Source: Candidatus Promineifilum breve
Lineage (GTDB): Bacteria > Chloroflexota > Anaerolineae > Promineifilales > Promineifilaceae
DNA: 64,000 nucleotides
Assembly (NCBI RefSeq): GCF_900066015.1
Contig: NZ_LN890655.1
Coordinates: 3,760,726-3,824,725 of the forward strand
Direction: 5' to 3'
Both the position numbers and the translations under genes were made by a program. How positions within the stretch are numbered: position 1 is the stretch's first letter; each line of letters begins with the position of its first letter. Below the pieces are notes generated by a model. The model saw only the letters and a list, made by a program, of their open reading frames with translations. It did no database searches and was not told where the DNA came from. Shown here in pieces: positions 39,814-47,558 of this stretch.

Positions 39814-40461
39814 ATGTCAACCGAGTCGCCTCGTTCCAGAAAGCGCATTTTGTTAATCGCCGCCGGCGCGCTTGTCGGCGCGTGCGCGTTGTGCAGCGCA
39901 GTCATTGTCATGTTCAGCGACACGACCCCACCGGCCGAGACGGCCGAGACGGCCGAGGTTGCCGACCGCGCGGCGACGATTGAAATCGCAGACATCGAGC
40001 CGACGGACGAACCCACGAACGCGCCGACACCCACCGACGAACCGACCGCCGTGCCTACGGAAGAGCCGACCGCCGTGCCGTCCTCCACCCCACTGCCCAC
40101 AGATACCCCCATTCCGACGGCCACGCCGCCCCCGGCCACGGCCACGCCCGTGCCATTGGCCGCCTACCCCGAAATCACCGCCGTCAACAAACAAGCCGAA
40201 TACGTTGACATCCGTAACAACACCGGCGCGGATGTCGGCATGGCGGGATGGATGCTTGTCTCCGAAAAAGGGCCGCAGTATTGTCCGCTCGACGGCATCG
40301 GCACATTCCCGGCCGGCGCAACAATCCGCATTTTCGCTCTTGCACGACAGACCGTGCCTGGCGAATTCAGTTGCGGTCATGAAAGCGAAATCTGGAACAA
40401 CAGCGACCCCGATCCCGCCGTGCTCCTGGCCCCCGGCGGCGTCGAAGTATCCCGCCGCTAA
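39814..40461 (+). CDS. Membrane-anchored protein with lamin-tail-like domain
   Basis: The 215 residues from ATG 39814 (preceded by AGGAGG) have one membrane segment (about 12-34), a Thr/Pro/Glu-rich linker (about 40-120) and a C-terminal domain resembling the lamin-tail (LTD) fold: EYVDIRNNTGADVGMAGWML and FPAGATIRIFA. LTD domains in bacteria occur on extracellular proteins; the function here is unknown. It may be cargo at the edge of the phage region rather than a phage gene. Confidence 0.75.
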   Translation: MSTESPRSRKRILLIAAGALVGACALCSAVIVMFSDTTPPAETAETAEVADRAATIEIADIEPTDEPTNAPTPTDEPTAVPTEEPTAVPSSTPLPTDTPIPTATPPPATATPVPLAAYPEITAVNKQAEYVDIRNNTGADVGMAGWMLVSEKGPQYCPLDGIGTFPAGATIRIFALARQTVPGEFSCGHESEIWNNSDPDPAVLLAPGGVEVSRR

Positions 40462-40489
40462 TACGCCAACCACCCCAAAGAGAACGCCC

Positions 40490-40891
40490 ATGCACCTCCA
40501 CATACTTCTAACAGCCGACCATGCCTATATCGATAACGCCACAGGGAAACTATACGTCCTGGGAGCCTTCAACAACATCGGCGTGCCCCAATTCCCTTGG
40601 CGCTATGAAAAGATGGCCCTCGTTGTCAGAATCGGCTCAGACGTAACCGACCGAACAAACGAGCAAATACTCACAGCCATACTCATGGACGAAGATAGCC
40701 AGGAGATTCTAAAGCTAAGCATCCCCTTCACACTCGGCATCGCCCACGACGGAACTCGGCCCCACTTCGACATGATCGGTGAACTGGCCGGCGTCATATT
40801 CCCCCAGCCGGGCAAATACGTATTTAGAATTTACGTAGGAGATGACGAACTAGGGTCAACACCTATAGACATCACGGCATTGAAGCGGTAA
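40490..40891 (+). CDS. Conserved hypothetical protein (DUF6941-like)
   Basis: The 133-residue product begins MHLHILLTADHAYIDNATGK and contains KLYVLGAFNNIGVPQFPW. The pattern resembles the DUF6941 family, small proteins of unknown function; this assignment is tentative. No membrane segments or catalytic motifs are seen. It precedes the HicA-like gene by four bases, suggesting one transcript. Confidence 0.65.
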   Translation: MHLHILLTADHAYIDNATGKLYVLGAFNNIGVPQFPWRYEKMALVVRIGSDVTDRTNEQILTAILMDEDSQEILKLSIPFTLGIAHDGTRPHFDMIGELAGVIFPQPGKYVFRIYVGDDELGSTPIDITALKR

Positions 40892-40895
40892 GATA

Positions 40896-41183
40896 ATGGC
40901 CTCAGCAAAAGCACTAAAACTGCTGGAACGGCTCCGGCGCTCAACGGCAAACGCCAAGCCCGAAGACATCAAAGCCCTGTACCGCGCCTTTGGCTTCATC
41001 ATTGAACCACGAAAAAGGCATGACCAGGCCTTTCATCCCGACCACCTGGATGACCGGAATCTGTTTGGAACAATCCCACGGCACCGAGACCTTGCCGAAT
41101 ACGTCGCCAAACAAGCTGTGGAATTAGTAGACAAAATACTAGCCCTGGAAAAAGAAAAGGAAGAACGCAATGGCAAACAATAA
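40896..41183 (+). CDS. HicA-like toxin candidate
   Basis: The 95-residue product ends with a segment resembling HicA mRNA interferases: FGTIPRHRDLAEYVAKQAVE, in which the His after PR would be catalytic, followed by a Lys/Glu-rich tail. The glycine and GSH-type motif usual in HicA is replaced by EPRKRHDQAFHP. It overlaps the downstream HicB-like gene by 14 bases, as toxin-antitoxin pairs often do. Activity is inferred only. Confidence 0.6.
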   Translation: MASAKALKLLERLRRSTANAKPEDIKALYRAFGFIIEPRKRHDQAFHPDHLDDRNLFGTIPRHRDLAEYVAKQAVELVDKILALEKEKEERNGKQ

Positions 41184-41532
41184 CCTACAGGAAACCGCCC
41201 GCTCACTGGCCGCGCGCCCATATACCCTCTTCGCATTCCTGGGCAAAACAACTACCGGCGGCACCATCTACGTAGCAACGAACCCCGAACTGCCCGGTTG
41301 CTATGCCCAGGGCGACACCATGCAGGAATCCGAAGACATCCTCGCCGAAATACGAGAAGACTACATCGCCCACCTGCTTGCCCATAACCTCACCGTCCCC
41401 GAACCCATCACCCCCAAGCCTGCCGGCCGCCAACCGCACTATCCGCCCCACGGCTACAAAATCATAGAGCCAAAACCGGAAAACGACAGCGAAATGCCCG
41501 ATCTAAACCTCCAAATGACCGTCTTTGCCTAG
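41170..41532 (+). CDS. HicB-like antitoxin candidate
   Basis: The 120-residue product carries the HicB partial RNase H-like fold: a strand ending in ATNPELPGCYAQGDTMQE, then the helix SEDILAEIREDYIAHLL and a C-terminal extension. The PELPGCYAQGDT motif is the best family marker. No DNA-binding tail is obvious. It pairs with the preceding HicA-like gene. Confidence 0.7.
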   Translation: MANNNLQETARSLAARPYTLFAFLGKTTTGGTIYVATNPELPGCYAQGDTMQESEDILAEIREDYIAHLLAHNLTVPEPITPKPAGRQPHYPPHGYKIIEPKPENDSEMPDLNLQMTVFA

Positions 41533-41613
41533 GACACCAACGGCAAGCCTGCAAAATTCAAGCATTGTCACGGCGCAGTTAACCGATAGCTGAGCACCTC
41601 CGCCCCACCCGCC

Positions 41614-41649
41614 CCCAAAGCCACCCTAACCCGGTGGCTTTTTTGTTGT
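41614..41649 (+). terminator. Terminator, first copy of a 36-bp duplicated element
   Basis: The stem AGCCACC/GGTGGCT with loop CTAACCC is followed by TTTTTTGTTGT. It ends the HicA/HicB-like transcript. The same 36 bases with one change recur at 42065-42100. Confidence 0.85.
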
Positions 41650-41658
41650 TCAAAAACG

Positions 41659-41690
41659 AAGCAACCGCCTGGGGGTACAGGCGGTTGCTT
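41659..41690. repeat. Perfect intergenic hairpin
   Basis: AAGCAACCGCCTG and its exact complement enclose a 6-base loop. No T-tract follows. It is one of several GC-rich hairpins in gaps of this phage region. Confidence 0.7.
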
Positions 41691-41808
41691 GGGGCGACGG
41701 GACGGGCGGTATTAATCGCTCATCTCATCTAAAGGTTCCAGTATCCTGGTTCCTTCGCAGGTAATGTAAAGTTACCATGACCTGCTTAGGATGTCAACCA
41801 ACTCTAAT

Positions 41809-41880
41809 TGCCCCTGACAGGACTCGAACCCGTATACAATCCCTGCGAAGGAAAAGCCTTATCCATTAGGCTACAGGGGC
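41809..41880 (-). tRNA. tRNA in the phage region, probably tRNA-Arg (TCG)
   Basis: A 72-base cloverleaf: acceptor GCCCCTG/CAGGGGC, D stem GCCT/AGGC with loop AATGGATA, T stem ACGGG/CCTGT around TTCGAGT. The anticodon arm is weak. The alignment with stem TTTTC/GGGAT gives loop CTTCGCA and anticodon TCG (Arg); a shift by one base would give CGC (Ala). The D-loop fits arginine tRNAs better. CCA is not encoded. It has its own promoter. Confidence 0.7.
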
Positions 41881-41901
41881 ATATTTGTTGTACTGCCGGA
41901 C

Positions 41902-41930
41902 ATCATATCATAAGCACTCCCCCCAGCCAA
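41902..41930 (-). promoter_or_regulatory. Promoter of the phage-region tRNA
   Basis: On the - strand TTGGCT (41930-41925) and TATGAT (41907-41902) are 17 bases apart, with the tRNA starting 21 bases after the -10 box. Confidence 0.6.
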
Positions 41931-42034
41931 GTGCTAAAGTTAGAACAAATTTCCAGAAAAACGCTCAACCCTACTCCAAAATGAGCGCCGAGGCCTGCTG
42001 AAAGCCTGACCCCCGCCCCCTGCCCCTTTCCCAA

Positions 42035-42063
42035 GCCGCCTAATGAGGCGGCTTTTTTGTTGT
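42035..42063 (+). terminator. Terminator with shared TTTTTTGTTGT tail
   Basis: The stem GCCGCC/GGCGGC with loop TAATGA is followed by TTTTTTGTTGT. The tail is identical to those of the two neighbouring terminators although the stem differs. Confidence 0.75.
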
Positions 42064-42064
42064 C

Positions 42065-42100
42065 CCCAAAGCTACCCTAACCCGGTGGCTTTTTTGTTGT
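42065..42100 (+). terminator. Terminator, second copy of the 36-bp duplicated element
   Basis: This matches 41614-41649 at 35 of 36 bases. The single change (C to T in the left arm) keeps the stem as a G-U pair. The two copies are direct repeats 451 bases apart and flank the phage-region tRNA. Confidence 0.85.
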
Positions 42101-42120
42101 CGGAATATATCAGCAAACTG

Positions 42121-42162
42121 GTATATCAAACACTTGACATACTGGCACAAACACATTATACT
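42121..42162 (+). promoter_or_regulatory. Early promoter with operator O2
   Basis: TTGACA (42134-42139) and TATACT (42157-42162) are spaced by 17 bases. The palindrome at 42121-42142 has half-sites GTATATCAA and TTGACATAC with four bases between them. It has the same consensus as O1 at 39691 and overlaps the -35 box. A further half-site (TTGATACAT) follows at 42174. The HTH regulator at 39376 is the likely ligand. Confidence 0.8.
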
Positions 42163-42201
42163 ATGTCCATAAGTTGATACATCGAGACAGGAGACAGCGA
42201 G

Positions 42202-42372
42202 ATGAAACAGGAAATGACGATTGAGGAACTGAACGAAATGGTGGAGCAGGAACTGGCAACCTTGCGGTCAATAGACATTGGCTGGCTGTTCAATGACCCG
42301 GCTGTAGAGAATCAGATCGAGCGCGAGAAGCAAGCCGCATTCATTGAGCACCTCCTGGCATGGAGCGACTAA
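42202..42372 (+). CDS. Small hypothetical protein, first early gene
   Basis: A 56-residue acidic, helical protein (MKQEMTIEELNEMVEQELAT at the start). It is the first gene after the O2 promoter, with AGGAGA 8 bases before the ATG. I do not recognise it. Its position under a repressor-controlled promoter suggests an early regulatory role, but this is a guess. Confidence 0.7.
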   Translation: MKQEMTIEELNEMVEQELATLRSIDIGWLFNDPAVENQIEREKQAAFIEHLLAWSD

Positions 42373-42382
42373 CAACAAAAGC

Positions 42383-42413
42383 GCCCGGTCGATGCTCAGA
42401 ACATCGACCGGGC
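42383..42413. repeat. Perfect intergenic hairpin
   Basis: GCCCGGTCGATG and its exact complement enclose a 7-base loop, 10 bases after a stop codon. There is no T-tract. Confidence 0.7.
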
Positions 42414-42438
42414 AACATACCACAGAGGTACAGACAAG

Positions 42439-42879
42439 ATGGACATACAGAGCGAACTAAACACCGTAACCGAAGAAATCGTAGCCGCCCGCCTCGAACA
42501 CATGGCCGCTGAGGAGCAGCGCCTTACGCGCAAGCGAGCGGTTGAAATCATCGAGAGCCGCCTCACCATCGAGCGACTCCGGCACATGGCATCGCCAGAG
42601 GCCGGCGGCAACGACACCCAGCGCCGCGCTTATGCCGAGGAGCAAACCGGCCGCGACCGGCTCATACTGAGCGACGCGCAGGACAAGCTAGTGAACTCAG
42701 AAATATATGTGATTCAGACGGCCGCCACCCTGCGCATCGCCGAAGACCGCCGCCGCTACCACGAAACCGTCCTGCGGCTCACGGTCAACAGCGCGGTCGA
42801 ATCGCTCCGCCTCGCCTACGCCGATGATGGCCGGGGCGAGGCGCACTACGACGAAGACGGCAACCGGCTGACGTTCTAA
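42439..42879 (+). CDS. Hypothetical phage protein, helical
   Basis: The 146-residue product is highly charged and predicted to be mostly helical (for example EEIVAARLEHMAAEEQRLTR and LRIAEDRRRYHETVLRL). No family was recognised. It lies in the early + strand gene string, followed by a hairpin (GCCCGCG at 42888 and CGCGGGC at 42914). Confidence 0.7.
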   Translation: MDIQSELNTVTEEIVAARLEHMAAEEQRLTRKRAVEIIESRLTIERLRHMASPEAGGNDTQRRAYAEEQTGRDRLILSDAQDKLVNSEIYVIQTAATLRIAEDRRRYHETVLRLTVNSAVESLRLAYADDGRGEAHYDEDGNRLTF

Positions 42880-42945
42880 AACGAGACGCCCGCGCCACAG
42901 CCGTAAACTGAGACGCGGGCCATACAACCCCTCACAGGAGATTGC

Positions 42946-43527
42946 ATGCAGAGTTTACCAGCGACAGAGAAACAAGTCAACATGAACCCAACAACCCCAT
43001 CCGAATGGGCCGCCCGCATCGTCACCCGACATCCCACCTTGGCCCAACCCGTCGCCCTCGCCCTCCACCTCGCCGAAACCGGCCACGTCCACACCGACGG
43101 CCCACAGGTACAGGTAGAGAGCAGCGACGGCCGCAACACCTATACCCTGCGCTACGTCGAGGCAACCGGCGCGTGGCTCTGCACCTGCCCCGCCTTCCGC
43201 TACCGCCCCTACTACGTCGGCCCCGTCGCCTACTGCAAACACACCCTTGCCCGCGCCATCGCCGCCCGCGCCGACAAACACCACCACCTCCGCGTCACCG
43301 CCATCCACCGCGAACGCAACCGCCACGCATCGAGCGACGAACCCTGGACAAAAACCCCCGTCGCCTTTTTCACCGACGGCCGCCACGAAACCAGACACGC
43401 CATCACCGACGACCAATACGACCAACTCGCCGCCATAGCCACCGACGACGACTACCACGACCACGACTACATCGCCTACAACCAACCCATTCAATGGCAC
43501 GACGTATTCAGCGAAGACCGAGCCTGA
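42946..43527 (+). CDS. SWIM zinc-finger protein
   Basis: The 193-residue product has a SWIM-type CxCx(n)CxH motif: WLCTCPAF at about residues 69-76 and YCKHTLAR about 20 residues later. SWIM fingers bind nucleic acid or proteins and occur in some recombination and replication factors. The rest shows no enzymatic motif. ATG 42946 has AGGAGA 7 bases upstream; ATG 42982 is a weaker alternative. The C-terminus is rich in Asp and His. Confidence 0.75.
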   Translation: MQSLPATEKQVNMNPTTPSEWAARIVTRHPTLAQPVALALHLAETGHVHTDGPQVQVESSDGRNTYTLRYVEATGAWLCTCPAFRYRPYYVGPVAYCKHTLARAIAARADKHHHLRVTAIHRERNRHASSDEPWTKTPVAFFTDGRHETRHAITDDQYDQLAAIATDDDYHDHDYIAYNQPIQWHDVFSEDRA

Positions 43528-43528
43528 C

Positions 43529-43717
43529 ATGATCACCTACAACCCCCAATATACCCACATCGTCCACGCCGCCGAACGCATGGCCCTCAATGGCCTACGC
43601 GCCCAACGCACCCTCGCCGACATCCTCGCCGAGGCCCGCCGACGCTGGCGACTCCCCGAACGTCAGGTAGCCGAAACCGTCATCCGCGACATCTACAACA
43701 CCCATAACGCCCAATAG
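43529..43717 (+). CDS. Small hypothetical protein
   Basis: A 62-residue basic helical protein (MITYNPQYTHIVHAAERMAL at the start). It starts just after the SWIM gene stop (TGACATG arrangement), so translation is probably coupled. No family was recognised. Confidence 0.6.
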   Translation: MITYNPQYTHIVHAAERMALNGLRAQRTLADILAEARRRWRLPERQVAETVIRDIYNTHNAQ

Positions 43718-43727
43718 GAGCACAGCC

Positions 43728-43970
43728 ATGAAAACAACCAGCGTCACCGCACACTACGAACGCAAACTCAACACCGGCGACTACAGCAGCGTAACCCTCG
43801 GCGCCTGGGCCACCGTCGAGGTGGAAGAGGGCGACAGCGAGCACGACGCCCTGGCCCACGCCATGAGCCTCTGCCGCGAGCAAGTGCGCGAATCTGCCGC
43901 GCCATTCACCAAGCGAGCCGCCATCAACACCAGCGAGCAATTCGCCGGACTCAACGTCAACGGAGCCTAA
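43728..43970 (+). CDS. Small hypothetical phage protein
   Basis: An 80-residue protein beginning MKTTSVTAHYERKLNTGDYS and containing GAWATVEVEEGDSEHDALAH. Similar short proteins are found among phage recombination and replication genes, but I cannot name the family. TAGGAGC lies upstream of the ATG. Confidence 0.65.
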   Translation: MKTTSVTAHYERKLNTGDYSSVTLGAWATVEVEEGDSEHDALAHAMSLCREQVRESAAPFTKRAAINTSEQFAGLNVNGA

Positions 43971-43975
43971 ACGCC

Positions 43976-45106
43976 ATGATCAAGTCACACCAACAACAAA
44001 TCGACCTACGCCTGCCCCGCATCGGCATCATCCGCAAAGGCGCGCCCAAGCCCCAGAAAGGCCCCGGCCGCGACCTCGACTATTTCCGCCTCGACCGCGC
44101 CGATCCCGTCGTCGCCGCCGCCTGGAACGACACCCTCGGCCCCGAACCCAAATCAATCAGCGGCATCCTCCCCTACGCCGACCCCGCCGAAAATCTGTCG
44201 ATCTGGGACGAACTATGGCAAGGGCCGCGCCTCCTCTGGCGCGGCGACGGCGAACGGCTCCACATCAAACTCGACGGCAACGCCTACGTCCGCTACGCCC
44301 CCGGCGAAGGCCCCCCCCAGCCCGCCGCCGCCGGGGAGAAAGTCGGCAAGGGCAAGGTCGCCCGCCTCTCCCGCCTGCGCCTGCTGCTCCCCCAACTCCG
44401 CATCGCCGGCATCTTCGAGATCATGTCCTCATCCGCCATCGACGCCGACGAGCTATGGTCAAACCTCATGTGGATACGCTCCACCGTCGCCACCCTACAG
44501 GCCGCGCCCGTCACCGTCTTCCGCGCCGCCCGGCAATTCAACGTTCCCCAGGCCGACGGCAAAACGATGGTTGTCACCAAACACATGCTCCACCTCATGC
44601 TCGACGGCCGCTACCTCGACGCCCTCCTGCCCACCCAGGGCACACCCGCCCAACTGGCCCCCGTCCAGACCGCCGTCGCCCTGCCGTCCGGCCAGAGCGG
44701 ACTCCTGTCCGACGACGACGAAGCGCCCGACGAAGGCGAATATGAAGATACCCCGGCCATCGACCCCGTGGCCGCATTTGTAGCCACAGCCGAAACCCTG
44801 CCCGGCGTTGAGGCCGTGAACTTCGCCAACGGCCGGCTGACCGCCTGGGTCAACTACGTCACCGCCGACAGCTATGACCCGGCTCATGGCGAATTCCTGA
44901 CACAGGTGCTCGACCGCTATTGCAGCGCCGTCGCCGACAACGGCCACACCCACACAAAAGCCGACGCTGAAAAAGCCCGCGCTGACTATCAGACCGGCCT
45001 GGCCGCATTGAATGACGAGCAAGACGACCTCTTCGGCGCTGAATACGACGCCCGACAGGAGGAAGTGAAAGCGGACTTGGCGACGGCTCAGGGCAAGGCG
45101 AATTAG
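43976..45106 (+). CDS. Putative recombination directionality factor (phage Gp3-like)
   Basis: The 376-residue product has a start resembling the serine-integrase partner family (phiBT1/phiC31 Gp3-like): LPRIGIIRKGAPKP, RDLDYFRLD, then SISGILPYADPAENLSIWDE and LWRGDGERLHIKLDG. Members switch a serine integrase from integration to excision. Residues beyond about 230 are acidic and low in complexity. No serine integrase is seen in the window, so this call is moderate; the database name for relatives is often hydrolase or metal-binding protein. Confidence 0.55.
   Translation: MIKSHQQQIDLRLPRIGIIRKGAPKPQKGPGRDLDYFRLDRADPVVAAAWNDTLGPEPKSISGILPYADPAENLSIWDELWQGPRLLWRGDGERLHIKLDGNAYVRYAPGEGPPQPAAAGEKVGKGKVARLSRLRLLLPQLRIAGIFEIMSSSAIDADELWSNLMWIRSTVATLQAAPVTVFRAARQFNVPQADGKTMVVTKHMLHLMLDGRYLDALLPTQGTPAQLAPVQTAVALPSGQSGLLSDDDEAPDEGEYEDTPAIDPVAAFVATAETLPGVEAVNFANGRLTAWVNYVTADSYDPAHGEFLTQVLDRYCSAVADNGHTHTKADAEKARADYQTGLAALNDEQDDLFGAEYDARQEEVKADLATAQGKAN
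44693..44711 (+). repeat. Short dispersed palindromic repeat, copy 1
   Basis: CAGAGCGGACTCCTGTCCG, an imperfect palindrome (CGGAC/GTCCG), lies in frame inside the putative RDF gene. Three more copies lie at 51368, 51482 and 52833. Confidence 0.6.
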
Positions 45107-45157
45107 TCCCATTAGACACCCGCCGGGGAGGTGACTAACCCGGCAAGGAGGCTTATT

Positions 45158-45442
45158 ATGACTAATAATTTCAACGACACGCTAGACAGAATCAGACTTT
45201 CACTCGAATCAGGCGAGCGCCAATTCGGATATGGCAATGATCATGGCGACCCTCAAGAGGGCGACCGCATATTAGAGTATGCGGCCGCTATTTTCACCCG
45301 AACCGCAACCATGAACGCCGTGTTCCAGACCGAGGTGCTGCTAGTCATTGCCAACAGTCTGGAACGAATTGCAAACGCGCTGGAAGATGACGCGGAGCGT
45401 GACGGACTGGCTCAATCAGTCGCAATCTGGGGGGCAAAATAG
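45158..45442 (+). CDS. Hypothetical phage protein
   Basis: A 94-residue protein; the ATG at 45158 has AAGGAGG 7 bases upstream, so the longer upstream frame is rejected. It contains LLVIANSLERIANALEDDAE, a helical region seen in many small phage proteins of unknown role. Its last codon abuts the next gene. Confidence 0.65.
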   Translation: MTNNFNDTLDRIRLSLESGERQFGYGNDHGDPQEGDRILEYAAAIFTRTATMNAVFQTEVLLVIANSLERIANALEDDAERDGLAQSVAIWGAK

Positions 45443-45540
45443 TGAACGAATCAATTACCAACGCCGCGATAGCATTGTTTATCTGTGCCGTCGGCTGCAT
45501 AGCCGCCGCGTGGTCACTGCGAGGTGACGACCATGAGTAG
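45442..45540 (+). CDS. Very small single-pass membrane protein
   Basis: A 32-residue product from GTG 45442 with one membrane segment (AIALFICAVGCIAAAW) and a charged end. It overlaps the genes before and after it (TAGTG and ATGAG junctions). The tight overlaps support a real gene. Function is unknown; a holin- or spanin-like role is only a possibility. Confidence 0.5.
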   Translation: MNESITNAAIALFICAVGCIAAAWSLRGDDHE

Positions 45541-45658
45541 CATCATCCTGTCCCTGACCGTCCTGCTATGCGGCACGGTCGGATTGCTCGCCCTGCTCGC
45601 CCTGCTCTACGGGCTTACTGGTCGCGGCCGACACGCGCGACGTGCCGGATGGCAATGA
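45533..45658 (+). CDS. Very small single-pass membrane protein
   Basis: A 41-residue product from ATG 45533 with one membrane segment (LTVLLCGTVGLLALLALLY) followed by an Arg-rich tail. It overlaps the preceding small gene by eight bases and is followed by a ribosome-binding site for the next. No family was recognised. Confidence 0.5.
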   Translation: MSSIILSLTVLLCGTVGLLALLALLYGLTGRGRHARRAGWQ

Positions 45659-45667
45659 GGAGTGGCT

Positions 45668-46120
45668 ATGAGCGAGACGACGTTCTATCTGATTGGCATA
45701 GCGGTGTTGTGCGCCCTGATATTTTTCAGCGCCGCCAAGACGCTGGGAGAGTTCACCTTCCTCGTGTCCATCACCCTCATCGGCGGCGGGTATGTGGCCG
45801 TTCTTGCTCAGGCGTTTTTCGGCATCAGTGCGCTCTGGGCGGCGGTGGTGCTGACCGCGCTCGGCATGATCGTCGGGCGATTGAGCGCCCAGCGCGACAT
45901 CCCGACGGTCGAATGGAGAGCGCGCGGCTTTCACGCCACGGCAATGGCGTCCGTGTTCACGGCGCTGGCGTTCGTCACGTTCGTCACGTCGCCATTGACG
46001 CCCGGCGCGGCCTACCGCTATGTGGCTGTCGCCTACGGCCTGCTGGCCGCATGGAACTGGATAGTAGCGCTGCGCATGGCGGCGCGTGTGATGAACAACT
46101 ACGACGGACGATCGAAGTAA
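45668..46120 (+). CDS. Four-helix membrane protein
   Basis: The 150-residue product has about four hydrophobic segments and few charged residues. ATG 45668 has GAGGAG six bases upstream. Its place after two tiny membrane proteins suggests a membrane-protein operon within the phage region. No family was recognised; holin is possible but unproven. Confidence 0.65.
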   Translation: MSETTFYLIGIAVLCALIFFSAAKTLGEFTFLVSITLIGGGYVAVLAQAFFGISALWAAVVLTALGMIVGRLSAQRDIPTVEWRARGFHATAMASVFTALAFVTFVTSPLTPGAAYRYVAVAYGLLAAWNWIVALRMAARVMNNYDGRSK

Positions 46121-46267
46121 CCTACATCCCGGCGGCCGTCAAACCGCCGGATAGGGCGACGGCAGAGCGTCGTCGCATAGGGCGCATTGTAACAGTTGTG
46201 TATTGCGCATGTGCCATCCCCCGGTGATAGCGCCCCGCCGGGGGTAATGGCGAGATAGGAGAATGAT

Positions 46268-46528
46268 ATGAAAAACGGAAAGACGATTTTGAGAGAGAAT
46301 ACGAACGGTTTCCCGCCGACCGTCGAGGTCGGCGGCGACGACCGCGCGGTTCATGTCAGTTTCGGCACGATTGTGATTAGCCTGAGCATGGCCGGAGCGT
46401 ACACCATCGTAGCCACCGCCCGCGCACGCGACCAAAACGACCGCGCATTGCCAATGACCGCGCGGCTCGCAACCGACGCCCGCGCCACGGTTGAATTCAA
46501 TCTGCCGTTGGAGGCCCCGGCCGCGTAG
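46268..46528 (+). CDS. Small hypothetical protein
   Basis: The 86-residue product begins MKNGKTILRENTNGFPPTVE and has a beta-rich look (HVSFGTIVISLSMAGAYTIV). ATAGGAGAA precedes the ATG. No family was recognised. A hairpin (CGGCCTCG/CGAGGCCG, 46557-46578) follows in the gap before the next gene. Confidence 0.6.
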   Translation: MKNGKTILRENTNGFPPTVEVGGDDRAVHVSFGTIVISLSMAGAYTIVATARARDQNDRALPMTARLATDARATVEFNLPLEAPAA

Positions 46529-46635
46529 GTTGGCCCCCTGACCTGAGAGAAAATGACGGCCTCGCACGAACGAGGCCGGGCGGCGAGAACAGACCGCCAA
46601 ACTATTTTAATTCGGTTTGTAATAAGAGGACAAAA

Positions 46636-47520
46636 ATGAGCATATTCAACCGTAAGCAATCCAGGTACCCTGTCAGCGACGCCCAGGCCAAAGAGCGCAT
46701 GAGCCGCAACTTAAAAATGCTGGCTTATGCCGTAATTGGCGGCCTGGCCGTCATTACCGGCTTCCACGCCGTCATGATCGTTCTCTCCGAAACGGCCAGC
46801 TTCACCTTTCAGGGTCAAACCGGCCTGCTGCTGCTGGTCATGACAATTTTCAGGCTCGGCTTCCCCCTGCTCGTTGAAGCGTCGGCCGTCATTCACACCG
46901 TCGGCGCGGTAAACGGCGCGTGGAAAGGCGACCAGAAAACGTGGGGCGGTTTCATTGATGCCGTTTGGCTGCTGTTTGCCGCCGCCAACATGATCACCTT
47001 TTTCGCCATAGAGCGCGGTGCGCCTCTGGATGGCTGGCAGATCAATTGGCTGCAATATGGCCTTCCCCTGTCCGGCATCATTGCCGGTGTGCTCGTCACG
47101 AAGATGATCCTCAGCGACCCGGCCCACAAGCGGGCCGAGGAGGAATCCGCGGCCGAAGAAGAGCGCGTCGGCACGGAGCACCTTGCCCGGTCGCAGGTCG
47201 AAAATTCCGACGCCATGTATGCTGTCCAGATTCGCCGCGCGTGGCGTGATTACGTGAAGAAACTTGAGGCGCAGGGCTACGACGATGATGAAATTGATTT
47301 CATGCTCGCTAACGTGCCCGAACTGCACTCAATAAACGGCCCTCAGCGCCGAGAGCCGCGCCCCGGCCTGTTTGACCGTGCCAAAGCCAAAGTCGGACTA
47401 GGTGACGGCGTAGGTAATTCTACTTATGACGCACCGCGGCAATCCACGCCGCCCGCGGCCGTACAGGCGGGGCAGGGGGAGCGCCAGCCGGCCCACAACG
47501 GCACGACCCCAAACGCATAG
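46636..47520 (+). CDS. Phage-region membrane protein with cytoplasmic tail
   Basis: The 294-residue product has about four membrane segments in residues 27-165 (for example AYAVIGGLAVITGFHAVMIV) and then a charged coiled-coil-like stretch and a proline-rich tail. A motif YDDDEIDFMLANVPEL near residue 215 resembles a small helical docking segment. No family was recognised. A ribosome-binding site AAGAGGAC precedes the ATG. Confidence 0.7.
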   Translation: MSIFNRKQSRYPVSDAQAKERMSRNLKMLAYAVIGGLAVITGFHAVMIVLSETASFTFQGQTGLLLLVMTIFRLGFPLLVEASAVIHTVGAVNGAWKGDQKTWGGFIDAVWLLFAAANMITFFAIERGAPLDGWQINWLQYGLPLSGIIAGVLVTKMILSDPAHKRAEEESAAEEERVGTEHLARSQVENSDAMYAVQIRRAWRDYVKKLEAQGYDDDEIDFMLANVPELHSINGPQRREPRPGLFDRAKAKVGLGDGVGNSTYDAPRQSTPPAAVQAGQGERQPAHNGTTPNA

Positions 47521-47558
47521 GGGCCGAAGAACACCCGGTCGCCGTCGCCGAATTGCGG

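Noticed and set aside
42942-43532. Alternative frame of 196 codons over the SWIM gene
   Set aside because: The product is almost entirely Arg, Pro and His. The overlapping frame has a SWIM motif and a proper ribosome-binding site.
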